Assembly: GCA_940747215.1 (NCBI GenBank)
Contig: CALNWS010000007.1
Coordinates: forward strand, 18,259-82,258
DNA: 64,000 nucleotides
From: an uncultured Paraburkholderia sp.
GTDB lineage: Bacteria > Pseudomonadota > Gammaproteobacteria > Burkholderiales > Burkholderiaceae
Direction: 5' to 3'
A program made the translations under genes and the position numbers. Shown here in pieces: positions 1 through 10,187 of the stretch. The notes under the pieces are model-generated. The model saw nothing but the letters and a program-made list of their open reading frames with translations. It ran no database searches and was not told where the DNA came from. Every line of letters starts with the position of its first letter. The first letter of the stretch is position 1.

Positions 1-874
1 ATGCCTTAATGTAATTGCTGCCCGCGTTTGGGCCACTTTTCGGCCGATAGTTGAGCCGCTGCGAGAGTTCGTCGGCCGCGCGGCGCACCTTGTCGATCAG
101 GCCGCTGTCGAGCAGCGACGCCTCGATCTCGTGGCGCGGAATCGTCGTCGTGATGACGGCGACGATGCCGCCCGTGTCGTTGCGAACCGGCGCGCTCACC
201 ACCGAAATGCCGCGTTCGAACGACGACTCGCTGATCGCAAAACCGCGTTGCGCGTCGTCGCGAATCCGCTCGTACAGAGCGTCGAGCGAAGCCGGCGTCT
301 GTTTCGTGAAGCGTTCGAGTTCGGGCTCGGGATAGAGCTTCTTCAGGTCGTCGAGTGTGAGGTCGCCCATCAGCACCTGGCCGTGCGTGGTTGCATGCGC
401 GGGCAGACGCGTGCCGACGTTCACTTTCACCGAACTGAAAATCGGCGCATGGCTTTGTGCCTTTGCGACGAAAACAACATCACGTCCGTCGCGAATCACG
501 ATATGACTCGTAAGACCGGTGTCGTCGCGCAATGCCTCGATGATCGGCAAACCGAGGTCGGTCAGTTCGAGCGAGCTCAGATATTCGAAGCCAAGGCGCA
601 GCACGGCGACGCCCAAGCGATAGTTGCGATCCTTATCCGCGCGCTCGAGAAAGCCGAGCGATTCGAGCGTTTGCAGCAGACGGAAGACGGTGGTGCGCGG
701 AATCTTCAGACGACGCGACAGTTCCGGCGCGCCGAGCGCCGGTTCGCGCGGTGAGAACTCGGTGAGAATCTTCAAACCGCGTTCCAGACCGGGCACGCGA
801 TAACCTGATTCGCCGCTCGTGTCGTTGCGCTCTTCGTCCGCGTCGCGCTCGGCGTTGATCGTGTCGGGCGTCAT
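1..874 (-). CDS. IclR-family transcriptional regulator (C-terminus runs off the window)
   Basis: Open without a stop from an ATG at 874 to the window edge, about 290 codons, close to full IclR length. The N-terminal winged HTH is clear (VPGLERGLKIL, then RRLKIPRTTVFRLLQTLESLGFL), followed by the effector domain (GTRLPAHATTHGQVLMG; SVVSAPVRNDTGGIVAV). The start overlaps the stop of the upstream small gene by an ATGA, so it was probably co-transcribed with the Rieske dioxygenase operon. Such regulators usually control the adjacent aromatic catabolic genes; the ligand cannot be told. It is intact while the operon it sits in is broken. Confidence 0.85.
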   Translation of the reverse strand, partial: MTPDTINAERDADEERNDTSGESGYRVPGLERGLKILTEFSPREPALGAPELSRRLKIPRTTVFRLLQTLESLGFLERADKDRNYRLGVAVLRLGFEYLSSLELTDLGLPIIEALRDDTGLTSHIVIRDGRDVVFVAKAQSHAPIFSSVKVNVGTRLPAHATTHGQVLMGDLTLDDLKKLYPEPELERFTKQTPASLDALYERIRDDAQRGFAISESSFERGISVVSAPVRNDTGGIVAVITTTIPRHEIEASLLDSGLIDKVRRAADELSQRLNYRPKSGPNAGSNYIKA

Positions 875-1074
875 TCGTTGGCTCCGTTGTCCGTCGCGCC
901 GACGTAGCGCATCTGCGCGCGGCGGTACTTTGGATCGTAGTCAGCTTGGAACTTCAGCGCGTCCCAGTCGTAGCGGCGCGTTTCGAGGCGCGCCACGCAG
1001 CCGTCAAGCCATTGTGCAAAGCTTGCATCCGCGGGTTGGTCCCACGATTTGCGTTCGATATCGGCGTCCGCCAT
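871..1074 (-). CDS. Small conserved protein of the Rieske dioxygenase operon, 67 aa
   Basis: An intact 67-codon ORF, ATG at 1074 with a strong Shine-Dalgarno (AAAGGAG) just upstream. It lies between the SDR gene and the IclR regulator on the same strand and overlaps the regulator start by four bases. It is Trp/Tyr/Asp rich with no signal peptide or membrane segment. I do not recognise a domain. Its fixed place in a ring-hydroxylating dioxygenase operon suggests an accessory role, but no function can be assigned from sequence. Confidence 0.65.
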   Translation of the reverse strand: MADADIERKSWDQPADASFAQWLDGCVARLETRRYDWDALKFQADYDPKYRRAQMRYVGATDNGANE

Positions 1075-1100
1075 CTCTTTCTCCTTTCGATTCGACAAGA

Positions 1101-1861
1101 TCAATTCATCACGAAGCCGCCGTTCAAAGGCAGCAACTGGCCCGTCACGAAACGCGCGGCATCGGACAGCAGGAACAGCACGAGACCCGTCACGTCGTCG
1201 GGCACCTGAGCGCGTGGGAACGCGCGGCCTTGCAGGTAATACTGATGACGCTCGGCGGGCACATACGCCGTCGCTTCGACTTCGGTGAGGCCCGGCGCGA
1301 TCGCGTTGACCGTCACGTTGTGCGCGCCGAATTCGCGCGCGAGCGAACGTGTCATCAAAATCACGGCGCCCTTGCTCGCGACGTAGGCGAGCAGTTTCGG
1401 CGCGCCCCACACCGCCATGTCCGACGCGATGTTGACGATGCTGCCGCGCCCCGCTTCGCGCAGATACGGCAGCCCGGCGGCACTCATAAGCCAGGTGCCG
1501 CGCACGTTGACGTTCATCACGGCGTCCCACGTCTCTACCGACAACTCGTCGGCGAACTTGCCGCCCGAGTTGGTGATGGTCGCGTTGTTGATCAGTGCGT
1601 CGAGGCCGCCGAGTTCGGCCGCGCCCTGTTGCGCGAATTGAGTGATGCTCGCGGGATCGGCGAGATCGAGCGGCAGATACGTCGCGGCAAATCCTTCTTT
1701 AGCGAGCGACGCGGCGAGTGCCTTGCCTTCTTCGTGCAGCACATCGCCGAACACGACGCGCGCACCGGCTTGCACCAGCGCGCGGCCGCACCGAGACCGC
1801 GCACGCCGCCCGTCACGAGGACGCGCCGGCCAGAGAGAGCGACGGACGCTTCGTTATGCAT
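1101..1861 (-). pseudogene. SDR-family dehydrogenase, frameshifted in the cofactor motif
   Basis: A short-chain dehydrogenase of the classical 250-aa type. The first 20 codons (ATG at 1861; motif VTGGVRGLG) are in one frame and the rest (ALVQAGARVVFGD, NNATITNSGG, catalytic YVASKGA, IAPGLTEVE) in another. The break falls near 1785-1795, right after the TGxxxGxG nucleotide-binding motif. In a dioxygenase operon such an enzyme would normally oxidise a cis-dihydrodiol or alcohol. The remaining 224-codon ORF lacks the NAD-binding start, so the product should be inactive. Confidence 0.85.
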
Positions 1862-2956
1862 GGCTGTGGCTCGCTTCGTCTTTCTGACCGACCTGCGCGG
1901 CTTCGGCGGCCTGCGCACAATGCGCGTCGAGGTCGGCAAAATGCTGCTGCGCGCGTTGGCATAACGTGCGGCGCACGCGCGTCATGCCGACGTCGTGCTG
2001 ATAGAGGAATTCGTGTTCGCGAGCGTTCGGCGCCATGCTTTCGAGCACGTAGCGGTCTTGCTCGAGCACGGCCCAATGCAAACCTTCGAGACGGTTGCGA
2101 TACAGGAAGCGCCACGCATCGCGCTGCCAGCCCTGCATCTTGCGCGTGCGCCAGAAGTACACTTGGCAGTTGTTCTCGTCGAGGGGAATCGCGAAGCCGA
2201 TGATGCCGAAGCTGCCGCCCGGGCCGAACTTCTTCTTGTACGGAATCGCGAGGCGCATCCACAGTGTGCCCGTTTCGCCGAGTTTCACCCAGTCGAAGTT
2301 CACGTCGCGCTGGCCGACCTTTTCGAACATCAGACCGCTTTCGGTCTTGCACACGCGCATGTCGGCCTGCTTGTTGCCTTCGGCCATCGAGTGCGACGTC
2401 GCGTGCAGATACGCGCCGTGCATCGGGTCCATCACGTTGTCGATCGCGTACTGGTAATTGCACTTCCAGTGCGACATGCATAGGAAGTTTGCGTATTCCT
2501 CGCCAACCAGCTCTTCCGGCAACTTGAGCGGCGCGGGTTCCTTGTGCGCTTCGTCGCCGAACCACAGGAAGATCGCGCCCGCGTGTTCTTCGACGGGATA
2601 AGACTTCACGCATTTCTGGCCTTCCAGCGGACACGCCGACACCGCCGGCACTTTCTGCACCGTGCCGCTGCCGTCCATTTCGATACCGTGATACCAGCAC
2701 GCGACGCTGCCGCCCAGGTTCCAGCTGAACGACAGACGCGCGCCGCGGTGCGGGCAGCGGTCTTCGAGCGCGCGGACTTTGCCTTCTCGGTCACGCCACA
2801 GCACGATCTGATCGCCGAGGCGTGTAATGCCGACGGGCGCGTCGCCCACTTTCCAGCTCGGCGCGAGGGGATACCAGTAGTTGCGCAGACCGTTGTCCAG
2901 ATAGTACTGGATCGGATCGGCCGCGGCTTGAGTCGTTGTATTAGGGGAGACGTCAT
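1854..2956 (-). pseudogene. Rieske ring-hydroxylating dioxygenase, alpha subunit (5' frameshift)
   Basis: The oxygenase component carries a Rieske [2Fe-2S] site (CPHRGARLS and CWYHG) and the mononuclear-iron motif (DNVMDPMHGAYLHATSH), so the catalytic core is intact for about 330 codons. The natural ATG at 2956 is out of frame with the body: the conserved N-terminal sequence (ADPIQYYLDNGLRNYWYPL) is read only in the body frame, which has no ATG upstream. A one-base change within the first six codons explains this. Internal GTG initiation (near 2849) could give a product lacking about 30 residues. It overlaps the SDR start by eight bases. Substrate unknown. Confidence 0.85.
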
Positions 2957-3005
2957 GAAAAAACTCCGGTGACGAATACGCTGAGACGTGTTCTGGAAAG
3001 TGCGC

Positions 3006-3314
3006 TTATTCGGCGAGCAGACGGAATTCGGTGGCGAGGCGCTCTGCGTCCCACGCGTGGCCTTCCGGCGTACGGAAGCCGATGCGGGTCAGGCCGTCCA
3101 CGACTTCCTGCAATTCCACGGTGCCGGCTTCGAACACTTTCGAGCGCATCGCCGAAGTCGTTTTCGTATTGCGTCGGCTCGGCCTTGCGCGTTTGCCAGA
3201 TGAAGTTTTCGGTCTCACCCGGCTTTTCGATCACACCCTTGCCGGCCCGTTGTTCGGCTGCGGCGCGAGCCACGGCTTCAGGAATGGATTGAAGTTCACG
3301 GTCTGCTCTCGCAT
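3006..3314 (-). pseudogene. Small recombinase-like HTH protein of the dioxygenase operon
   Basis: Pieces of one protein of about 100 aa are read in two frames. The start MREQTVNFNPFLKPW ends at a TGA where the alignment of pieces expects Trp. A middle piece (AEPTQYENDFGDALE) follows in another frame, and the tail (VFEAGTVELQEVVDGLTRIG, then FRTPEGHAWDAERL) returns to the first. That is one nonsense change and two compensating indels. The tail resembles the recombinase-like helix-turn-helix domain often encoded beside Rieske oxygenases; this recognition is from memory. It sits directly after the ferredoxin gene. Confidence 0.7.
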
Positions 3315-3315
3315 G

Positions 3316-3633
3316 TCATTCCACCTTGATCTGGATTTCTTCACCTGCGAGATGCACCGAGTACATCTTCAGGTCGCGGCCACCGGGCTCTTTCAGGCAT
3401 TTGCCCGTCGGGATGTGAAATACGGCTTCGTGCAGCGGGCATTCTACGGTGTCGCCGTCGATGAGGCCCTGCGTCAGCAATGCGTATGCGTGGGGGCAGA
3501 CGTTTTCGAGCGCATACAGCTCGTCGCCCACCTTGTAGATGCCGATCTCGGTGCCGTCGAGCTTGAACCCGATCGGACCGTCTTCGGATAGATCGCCGGC
3601 ATAGCCGGCGCAGCGCCATCATTGTTCAATCAT
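3316..3633 (-). pseudogene. Rieske-type ferredoxin with nonsense codon 5
   Basis: A [2Fe-2S] Rieske ferredoxin of about 105 aa with both cluster motifs (CPHAYALL and CPLHEAVFHIPTG). It would pass electrons to the oxygenase encoded downstream. From the ATG at 3633 the frame reads MIEQ and then TGA (3619-3621), then continues cleanly (WRCAGYAGDLSEDGPIGFK) to the stop at 3316. An internal GTG near 3531 could restart translation but would drop the first 34 residues. It was probably the first gene of the minus-strand operon. Confidence 0.85.
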
Positions 3634-4070
3634 TTCTCACCTTCTCCTGAAGCTCAGTGTTCCACCTAAGGAACATCAGTTCTTTTATAAATAACTATAG
3701 GATTGGCTTCGGCGAGAAAAAATAAAAATCGTCGCCACTAGGGGAAAATACCGAGTGTGGTGCTGGAGAGACGTCGCCGATGCCGTGCGCATGGCATGGA
3801 CGACTCGTCGGAAAGCCTTGTGGCGTGTGGCTTTGCGCTGCTCTCGCAGCCGCGGAATGCGCGACGCATGCGGGTTTGTACGGGGTCCGAAAATTTATTT
3901 TGACCACTTTCGAACTCACTATATTTTTCCATAAGCAATACACATGCCCATAGGCGGAACATAAAGCGCAGTAGTTTTGGCGCATAAACTCAAAGCTATA
4001 TTCAACCCACAGCAAGGATCAAAACGACGACTCGGCTATGCCATCCGTCGCGTGATCAGGAGAACCAACG
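3634..4070. other. Divergent intergenic region between ferredoxin and porin
   Basis: No supported gene. It is AT-rich for this window near 3670-3730 and probably held the divergent promoters of the dioxygenase operon and the porin. I could not identify specific promoter boxes or operators with confidence. Confidence 0.5.
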
Positions 4071-4996
4071 GTGAAGCACATCATTGCGGCCGGCGTGACG
4101 GCAATTTGCGCGACGACAGGTGCTTGGGCGCAGGGCAGTGTGACGCTATAAGGCAGTCTGGACGCCGGTATCGCGTATATCAGCAATGCAAGGGTGGTCA
4201 TTCGAAGTGGATCGAAGAGCAAGGCAACATGCAGCCGGACCGTTGGGGTCTGAAAGGCGTGGAAGATCTGGGCGGTGGGCTGAAGACGGTGTTCCAGCTG
4301 GAAAACGGCTTCTATACGAACACGGGAAGCTTTGCGAAGTCCGGCACGCTCTTTAACCTGCAGGCGTTCGTCGGATTGAGTTCGGACAAGATCGGCACGC
4401 TGACGCTCGGTCATCAGACGCCGTTCAGCTTCGACGTGCTGGGGGCCGCTGAGCACGGCCTATCTCGCTGCAAGCTGGTACGCGTTCCATCCAAGCAATA
4501 TCGACGAACTCGCCGACACCGGCGTCGTACCGTTCAACAAATCGGTGAAATTCCGCTTGGCGAGTTTCTACGGTTTCACCGCAGGCGCGATGATGGGCCT
4601 CGGCAACACGACCAACTTTTCGACCGCCAAGACCTTGAGCTTTGCGTTGACGTACGCGAACGGTCCGTTCAAGGCGGGCGCAACCTACGCGAACGAATAC
4701 AACCACACACCGTCGATCGTGACGACGGGTATCGCGAACTTCCAAGGCGTGGCCGCGGCGAATTACACCGCGGACAAAGTGCAGAACATGGGCGCGGGCG
4801 CGTCGTATCAGTTCGGCAAGTTGCTCGTGCATGGTTTGTATACGCGCGTGAAACTGGAATCGGCGGGTCACTCCGACACGTATCAGAGCTACGACGTGGG
4901 CGCTAACTACCAGTTCACACCGTTCAACAGCATTGCAGGTGGCCGGCGACCACGACGATGGCGGGTCATCGCTGGACGCAATTTGAAATCGGCGAC
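4071..4996 (+). pseudogene. Gram-negative general porin (OmpC/OpcP type), C-terminus deleted
   Basis: Starts at GTG 4071 after AGGAGA with a signal peptide ending near AWAQ, then the porin start SVTL followed by TAA (4149-4151, codon 27) where Tyr is expected (SVTLYG). Frameshifts follow near 4188 and 4445. Later strands are still readable (WGLKGVEDLGGGLKTVFQLE; SFYGFTAGAMMG; GANYQFTPFNSIAGG). The last recognisable porin sequence (GHRWTQFEIGD) ends near 4996, where the opposite-strand IclR fragment begins. The final beta strands and terminal Phe are gone, so no functional outer-membrane channel can be made. Confidence 0.9.
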
Positions 4997-5242
4997 AGCG
5001 CCGAGCACCGGCTCGCGCCCGCTAAACTCCGCGAGAATGCGCAGACCGCGTTCGAGGCTGGGTAAGAGATACGTCGATCCGCCAGAGTTCTCTTCGTCGG
5101 CATTGGCGGTCGATTCGCCGGATTCCATGGCGTCAGCCTCGACTGCTTCCACGCGTGACTTCGCGTGCTTGCGTCCCGCTCCTGTGTGCTCTTCTGCTCT
5201 TCTTTTGCCATCCTCGCTGCCCTGCGTCTTTATCGTGTTCAT
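4997..5242 (-). pseudogene. IclR-family regulator, N-terminal fragment
   Basis: From an ATG at 5242 it reads an unstructured leader and then LLPSLERGLRILAEF and GREPVLGA, closely similar to the regulator at 1-874. Similarity stops abruptly at about 4999, before the recognition helix. The following codons are antisense porin sequence. Only about 80 codons of a 280-residue protein remain. The two convergent genes were joined by a deletion. Confidence 0.85.
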
Positions 5243-5425
5243 ACTAGCATCATAGCGCGAAGCTTGGTGCCGCCATTTATCGGCGATCGCGTCAATAGGC
5301 GTGGTTAACCATGCCTGCCGCGACATCTCTCTTCGATACGCGCGGTGCTATTATTTCTTGTGGTTCGCTGGGCGAGACCGCGTTGCCGCGCTTTCACCCG
5401 CGCCCGATGTCTGGAGGCCATGCGC

Positions 5426-5716
5426 ATGTCCGATTCCATTCAGATTCAGGTCGCCGATTCGCACCTTTATCCGGGCTGCGCGGTAAGCATCACGCATCTT
5501 CCCGAGCCGGCGCGCGCCGCCACCGCCATCGTCGAATTCGCCGACGGTTCCGGCGCGCACGCCACCTGCCATTGGCGTGCGCACGACTAGATGGAACTGA
5601 CCGTCGACGGCTATGCGACGCAGAAGCGTCACCCGGTGGATGCGAAACATTGGCTGCTGTTCGCGGTCGATGCAATGCACCACAATAACTGGCGGGTGAA
5701 ACGCCGCTTGCCGTAG
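5426..5716 (+). pseudogene. Hypothetical protein with an in-frame amber codon
   Basis: ATG at 5426 preceded by GGAGG. It encodes 54 residues (MSDSIQIQVADSHLYPG...) to TAG at 5588-5590, then continues in the same frame (MELTVDGYATQKRHP, DAKHWLLFAVDAMHHNN) to TAG at 5714. The same-frame continuation and conserved-looking tail indicate a single 96-residue protein cut by one nonsense change, probably Trp to TAG. Family not recognised with confidence; no signal peptide or membrane segment. Confidence 0.6.
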
Positions 5717-5821
5717 GCAGCGTTTTTTGGCGTCATCAACCTGCCATGATGCAAGCGCACATCATGGCGCGTGTGAACCGCGCGTCGCGCGCATTCCGAT
5801 AACTCTTCGCGAGCCTGATCG

Positions 5822-7501
5822 ATGACCGACAACGACTCCACCCTGCCGCCGAATTCCGACAACAACGTCCCGGAAGATCCCGAGCGCCGCCGTGTCCTGA
5901 GCGGAATCGCCGCTGTCGGCTTCGGACTTGCGCTGACCGGCTGCAAGACCGACCCGCTCGCGAGCGGCACGCCGCGCAGTGCAGCGGACTTGCGGCTCGA
6001 CGCCGCACTGCACGATCAGGTGAAAAATATCGTCGTGATCTACGCCGAGAACCGCAGCTTCGCGAACCTGTACGGCAATTCCCCCCCCGGCGTGCAATAT
6101 CCACTCGAGACCGTCACCGCCGAGCGCTACATGCAACTCGATCGCGACGGCAAGACACCGATGCCGCGTTTACCCACGATTTGGGGCGGGCTCGTGCCGC
6201 ACAGGCACAGGAAGTGGACGGCAAGCGCTACATGATCGGGCAGAAGGACATCGCGCCATTGCCCAACGGCCCGCCCGTTCCACATCACCGACGCGCAAGG
6301 CGCGCCGCTGCCCACCGGCGTGATTACGCGCGATCTCGTGCATCGCTTCTATCAGAACCAGATGCAGATCAACGCCAGGCGCAACAACCAGTTCGCGGCG
6401 TGGGGCGATTCCGGCGGCCTCGTGATGGGTCACTACCGCAACTCCGCCGAAACGCTTCGCCTTTGGGGCATGGCGCTGCAATACACGCTGTGCGACAACT
6501 TCTTCATGTCGGCCTTCGGCGGTTCATGGCTGAACCACATCTTCCTGATCTCCGCGCAAGCGCCCTTCTATCCGGACATTCAGAACAGTCCGGCGAAGAA
6601 GATAGTGTCGGTCGTGGAAGGCGACGATCCCACCGGCGCGCGTCTGAAAGTCGCCGCCGATTCGCCGGCCTCCGCACTCGACGGTCCGCCGAAATTCGTC
6701 AACGACGGCACGTTCACAGCGGATGGCTACGCCGTCAATACGATGGCGCCGCCCTATCAGCCCGGGCAACGTGCGTCTGGCCGAGGGCGGCAATCCGGCG
6801 TTTGCGGATCTCTCGAATCCGCGCGTGTTGCCGCCGCAGAACTACGCGACGATCGGCGACCGCCTGACGGAAAAGGGCGTGGTACAGCAGCGCGTGGCAA
6901 TACGCGCTAGAGCATCAGGACACGGGCGCGGTGCCCGACTTTCCAGTATCACCATCAGCCGTTCAATTACTTCGCGAACTACGCGCCGGGCACTGCGGCA
7001 CGACGCAGGCATCTGCGTGATGCCGGGCTGGGCAACGATCCGTCCTCGAACCGTCTGCTCGCGGACATCGACGCGGGGCGTCTGCCCGCCGTCACGTTCT
7101 ACAAGCCGCAAGGCGATCTGAACATGCACGCCGGTTACGCGGACGTGGAATCGGGCGACCGCCACATCGCCGCCGTGATCGACCACATCCAGCGCGGACC
7201 GCAATGGGCGAATACGGTGGTGATCGTTACCGTCGACGAAAACGGCGGCTGGTGGGATCCGGTCTCGCCGCCGAAGGGCGACCGTTGGGGTCCGAGCTCA
7301 CGCATTCCGGCGCTGGTGGTGTCGCTGCTTGCGAAAAAGGGCTACGTGGACCACACCGTGTACGACACCAACTCGATTCTGCTATTCATCAGCCGCGTGC
7401 ATGGACTGGCACCGCTCGACGGCGTCGTGGCACGCGATCGCGCGTTTGCGAGCAACGGACTGCCCGCCGCTCGTCGGCATAACACATTGGATCTGGCGTA
7501 A
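5822..7501 (+). pseudogene. AcpA-like acid phosphatase / phosphoesterase
   Basis: A phospholipase C / acid phosphatase superfamily enzyme of about 550 aa. Recognisable blocks in order: lipoprotein/Tat-like leader (GIAAVGFGLALTGC), metal-binding start NIVVIYAENRSF, AFGGSWLNHIFLISAQAPF, FYKPQGDLNMHAGY, and VVIVTVDENGGWWDP near the end. They lie in three frames with breaks near 6190-6290, 6760 and 6900-7000. The family hydrolyses phosphomonoesters in the periplasm or outside the cell. It cannot be made as one chain here. Confidence 0.85.
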
Positions 7502-7531
7502 CACCGCTTCCTGGCTGCGGCGCTGCGCACG

Positions 7532-7951
7532 TCATTGCGTAGCGCCGCGCAGCTTTGCGATAACGGCGTCGGCAATGTCCTGTGCAGTCTTTTCGATGGT
7601 TTTCTTTTCGTCGCCGCGAGCCATCACGAACTTCACCGCGATCACATAGGGATTGAGGTGAATGACGGCACCGGGTTTGCCGGCACTGCCGCTTTCATTT
7701 TCGACGGACTGATAAAGCGGCTGCACGTTCGCTTGCGCGAGGCTGTTGCACGACACGGCAACCTGAACCGAATCCTCGCCTGCACCGAAGCCGACAATGG
7801 CACGACGCATACGGTTGCCTTCGTCGACATTCAGGAACACGCCGCGAACCGCCATCCCGTTGGAGGCAACGGCGTGCCGGCTACGAGGCGATGCGCGTCG
7901 ACGCCGGCCTTTTTTAAATCCGCAGTGCGCGCGTATTCGCACGACCGTTAA
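7532..7951 (-). pseudogene. DUF4410-type lipoprotein remnant
   Basis: The C-terminal 110 residues (GNRMRRAIVGFGAGEDSVQV; NPYVIAVKFVMARGDEKKT) match the DUF4410 pattern, a small periplasmic domain of unknown function. The preceding conserved piece (EYARTADLKKAGVDAHRL) lies in another frame and a stop (TAA near 7949) sits just upstream of it. The lipoprotein leader is not visible. A frameshift near 7870 separates the parts. Confidence 0.65.
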
Positions 7952-8154
7952 CAACGCACCGCGCCGGTCGCGCAAATCTTTTTTCCGAGTCGCCACGCAT
8001 TTAAGTCGTTCTTAAGTTTGCGTGCGTAGTCTTGGAAATCCACGCATTAGGGTCGCTGCAAGGCGGCCCGTTTTTTGGGCGCGCACTATTTGCGTCCTTC
8101 GATCGCGTCGCGCAAGGCTATACTCTTGCGCCCAATTCATCGACCGATCGACCC

Positions 8155-8809
8155 ATAAAGAAGTGGTTAGCCTGTCTGCTGTTCGCCGTCGGGCGCCGAA
8201 AACGCGCCTGCTCTGCTATAGCGATTTCGCCGTGCTGCATTACGGTATCACGCATGGTCCGCTGTGGTCCGCGGAACATCTCACACGCGATCACATCGAA
8301 GCAGCGAAAGACATGGTGCGTACCAAAAAGTTTTTCAAAGACGCGCGTCTGTCCGATGGCGAAGGCGCAACGCTCGCCGACTACAAGCGCAGCGGCTTCG
8401 ATCGTGGACATATGAGTCCTGCCGGCAATCGCTGGAATCAGGAAGGGATGACACAATCGTTTTCGCTGGCCAATACCGTGCCGCAGAACCGGCAGAACAA
8501 TCAGTGCCTGTGGGCACGGATCGAAACGTCGGTGCGCAAGATCGCGGTGTCGTACGACGATACGTTTGTGGTCACCGGTCCGATCTTCAACGGGCCGCAG
8601 TTGCAAACGATCGGGCCGACGCAGTTGTTCAAGGTGTGGTGTACGTGCCGTCGCGCAAGCTGGCGTTTGCAGTCGTCGTGGATAACGTGTCCACGAATCG
8701 CTACGACATCCGCACGATTCACGAACTCGAGACAGCATCGGGTATCCGCTTTCCGGGCATTCCGGAGAAACTCAAAGATCAGCGACCGGGAGGACTGAAA
8801 GGTGTTTAA
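8155..8809 (+). pseudogene. DNA/RNA non-specific endonuclease (NucA family), secreted
   Basis: Contains the DRGH catalytic motif (GFDRGHMSPAGNRW) and the metal-ligand Asn block (SLANTVPQNRQNNQCLWARIE). The signal peptide (KKWLACLLFAVG) is in a different frame and begins with ATA at 8155 where ATG is expected. A frameshift near 8190 leads into the mature protein and another near 8630 precedes the tail (VYVPSRKLAFAVVVDNV...). The family degrades nucleic acid outside the cytoplasm. The last codons overlap the next gene by eight bases, suggesting former coupling. Confidence 0.85.
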
Positions 8810-9065
8810 ACCCTATTCGAACGACGATGACGTACTCAACATTCAGGGCGACGCACTCACCGTCAGCAACGGTACGACGCGTGTCGTGCTGAACGGCACG
8901 CTCGAGTTGACGAAAGATCAGCGCGGGTTGAAGGCGGCGCTTGCGTTGAAAGAAGCGGTGGATGCGGTGGTGGCTGCGTTGCAGAGCGAGGGGAATGCAC
9001 TGGTCGCTAAGGTTAAAGAGGAGCCGGATGAGAAGCCGGGTGTGGTGAAGAATCCGTTCCAGTAA
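8802..9065 (+). CDS. Hypothetical protein, 87 aa, intact
   Basis: A GTG-initiated ORF of 87 codons overlapping the end of the nuclease gene. It is acidic and soluble, with a repetitive beta-like start (NIQGDALTVSNGTTRVVLNG) and a Lys/Glu-rich tail. No known domain. The overlap with the broken nuclease suggests it was the second gene of an operon. It is one of the few intact genes of this stretch. Confidence 0.6.
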   Translation: MFKPYSNDDDVLNIQGDALTVSNGTTRVVLNGTLELTKDQRGLKAALALKEAVDAVVAALQSEGNALVAKVKEEPDEKPGVVKNPFQ

Positions 9066-9099
9066 ACGATTCGGGTTCCTGTCTGTTTGAGCAAAAGGC

Positions 9100-9593
9100 G
9101 CGGCTTCCTCGATCGCGTCGAAAGCAAGACGCAGCTTCTGCGACAACAGCAAACCGAACACGCGCCAGTATGCAGGCATGCGTTCGAGCATCGCCGCAAG
9201 CGCCGCGCTCGGAATATGAAACAGATCAGAATCGCGTTCGGCATACGCGTCGTGGGTTCGCGGCCGGTTGTCGAACAGCGCGATCTCGCCGAACCAGTTG
9301 ACCGGCTCGATCACCACAAGCAGCGTCTCTTTCCCCGCCGAACTCGCCGCGCCGATTCGCACGAGACCGTCGAGTAAGCAGTAGAGGCCATCGTCGGAAT
9401 CGCCGCGCGAGAAGAGCCGTTGGCCAGCCGCGAGGCGTTCGATGCGTCCCGCGTCGATCAATTCGATCTGCATAGCCGCGGGCGCAAGGCGAAACCACGC
9501 GCTACGCGCGAGCACCGCGGCCAGTTCGTTCGACGAAAACTCGCAGTCATAGAATGGCTTTTGCGCCGATTGTCGGCTACCCGATGGTTTCAA
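9100..9593 (-). pseudogene. Crp/Fnr-family regulator lacking its DNA-binding domain
   Basis: The cyclic-nucleotide-binding domain is present, including the phosphate-binding cassette (WFGEIALFDNRPRTHDA) and the dimer helix (LLSQKLRLAFDAIEEAA). Similarity stops near 9100. The ORF stays open to 8772 only because it reads antisense through the 87-aa gene, giving a meaningless tail. The HTH domain is missing, so it cannot act as a normal Crp-type activator. A deletion brought the 8802-9065 gene next to it. Confidence 0.8.
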
Positions 9594-9641
9594 ATCCCGA
9601 TGCCCGCGATTATGCGGACTTCAGCGGAGGAACGGCATCCA

Positions 9642-10162
9642 TGAGAACGCTGACGGAACAACTCGCACAATACGTGGCTTACCATCGCGACGCACTTCGT
9701 CGGCATTCCAATGATCATGCTCGCGTTTGCCGTGCTGTTGAGCCGCCCTGCATTCACGCTCATCGCGTGCCCATTGCGATCTCGCCCGCGTGGGCTTTAT
9801 TCGCTGCGTCGACGCTTTATTACCTCGTGCCCGACGTGTCGCTCGGCCTGATGATGGTCGTCGTCTCGGTGCTCTGCGTTGCGTGCGGCCAGTGGCTCGC
9901 GGCGCAATCCATGCTGACGTGGCTCGTCAGCGGCATCGGTCTGTTCGTCGTGGGTTGGGCGTTCCAGTTCGTGGGACACGTGGCGTACGAACATCGCAAG
10001 CCTACTTTCGTCGATGACGTGATCGGCCTGCTGATCGGCCCGCTATCCGTATCCGCCGAGATGCTGTTCGGTCTCGGCTGGCGCCCCGCGTTACGCGAGG
10101 CGATCGAAGCGCGGGTCGGTCCGACGCGCATCAATGCGGATCGTGCGGCGACCCATCACTGA
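9642..10162 (+). pseudogene. Mpo1-like (DUF962) membrane protein, frameshifted
   Basis: Start MRTLTEQLAQYVAYHRD followed in another frame by THFVGIPMIMLAFAVLL, then back to the first frame for ISPAWALFAASTLYYL, GWAFQFVGHVAYEHRKP and the tail. DUF962 proteins are related to yeast Mpo1, a 2-hydroxy fatty acid dioxygenase; here 3-4 hydrophobic segments are visible. Two compensating indels (near 9693 and 9765) replace about 25 residues of the first membrane segment, so the whole ORF looks open but the His-containing region is scrambled. Confidence 0.75.
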
Positions 10163-10187
10163 TCATCCGATCGCCGCACGCCGAACA

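Noticed and set aside
819..1964. Long plus-strand ORF (381 codons)
   Set aside because: Arg/His-rich shadow of the minus-strand SDR and dioxygenase genes; no domain and no RBS.
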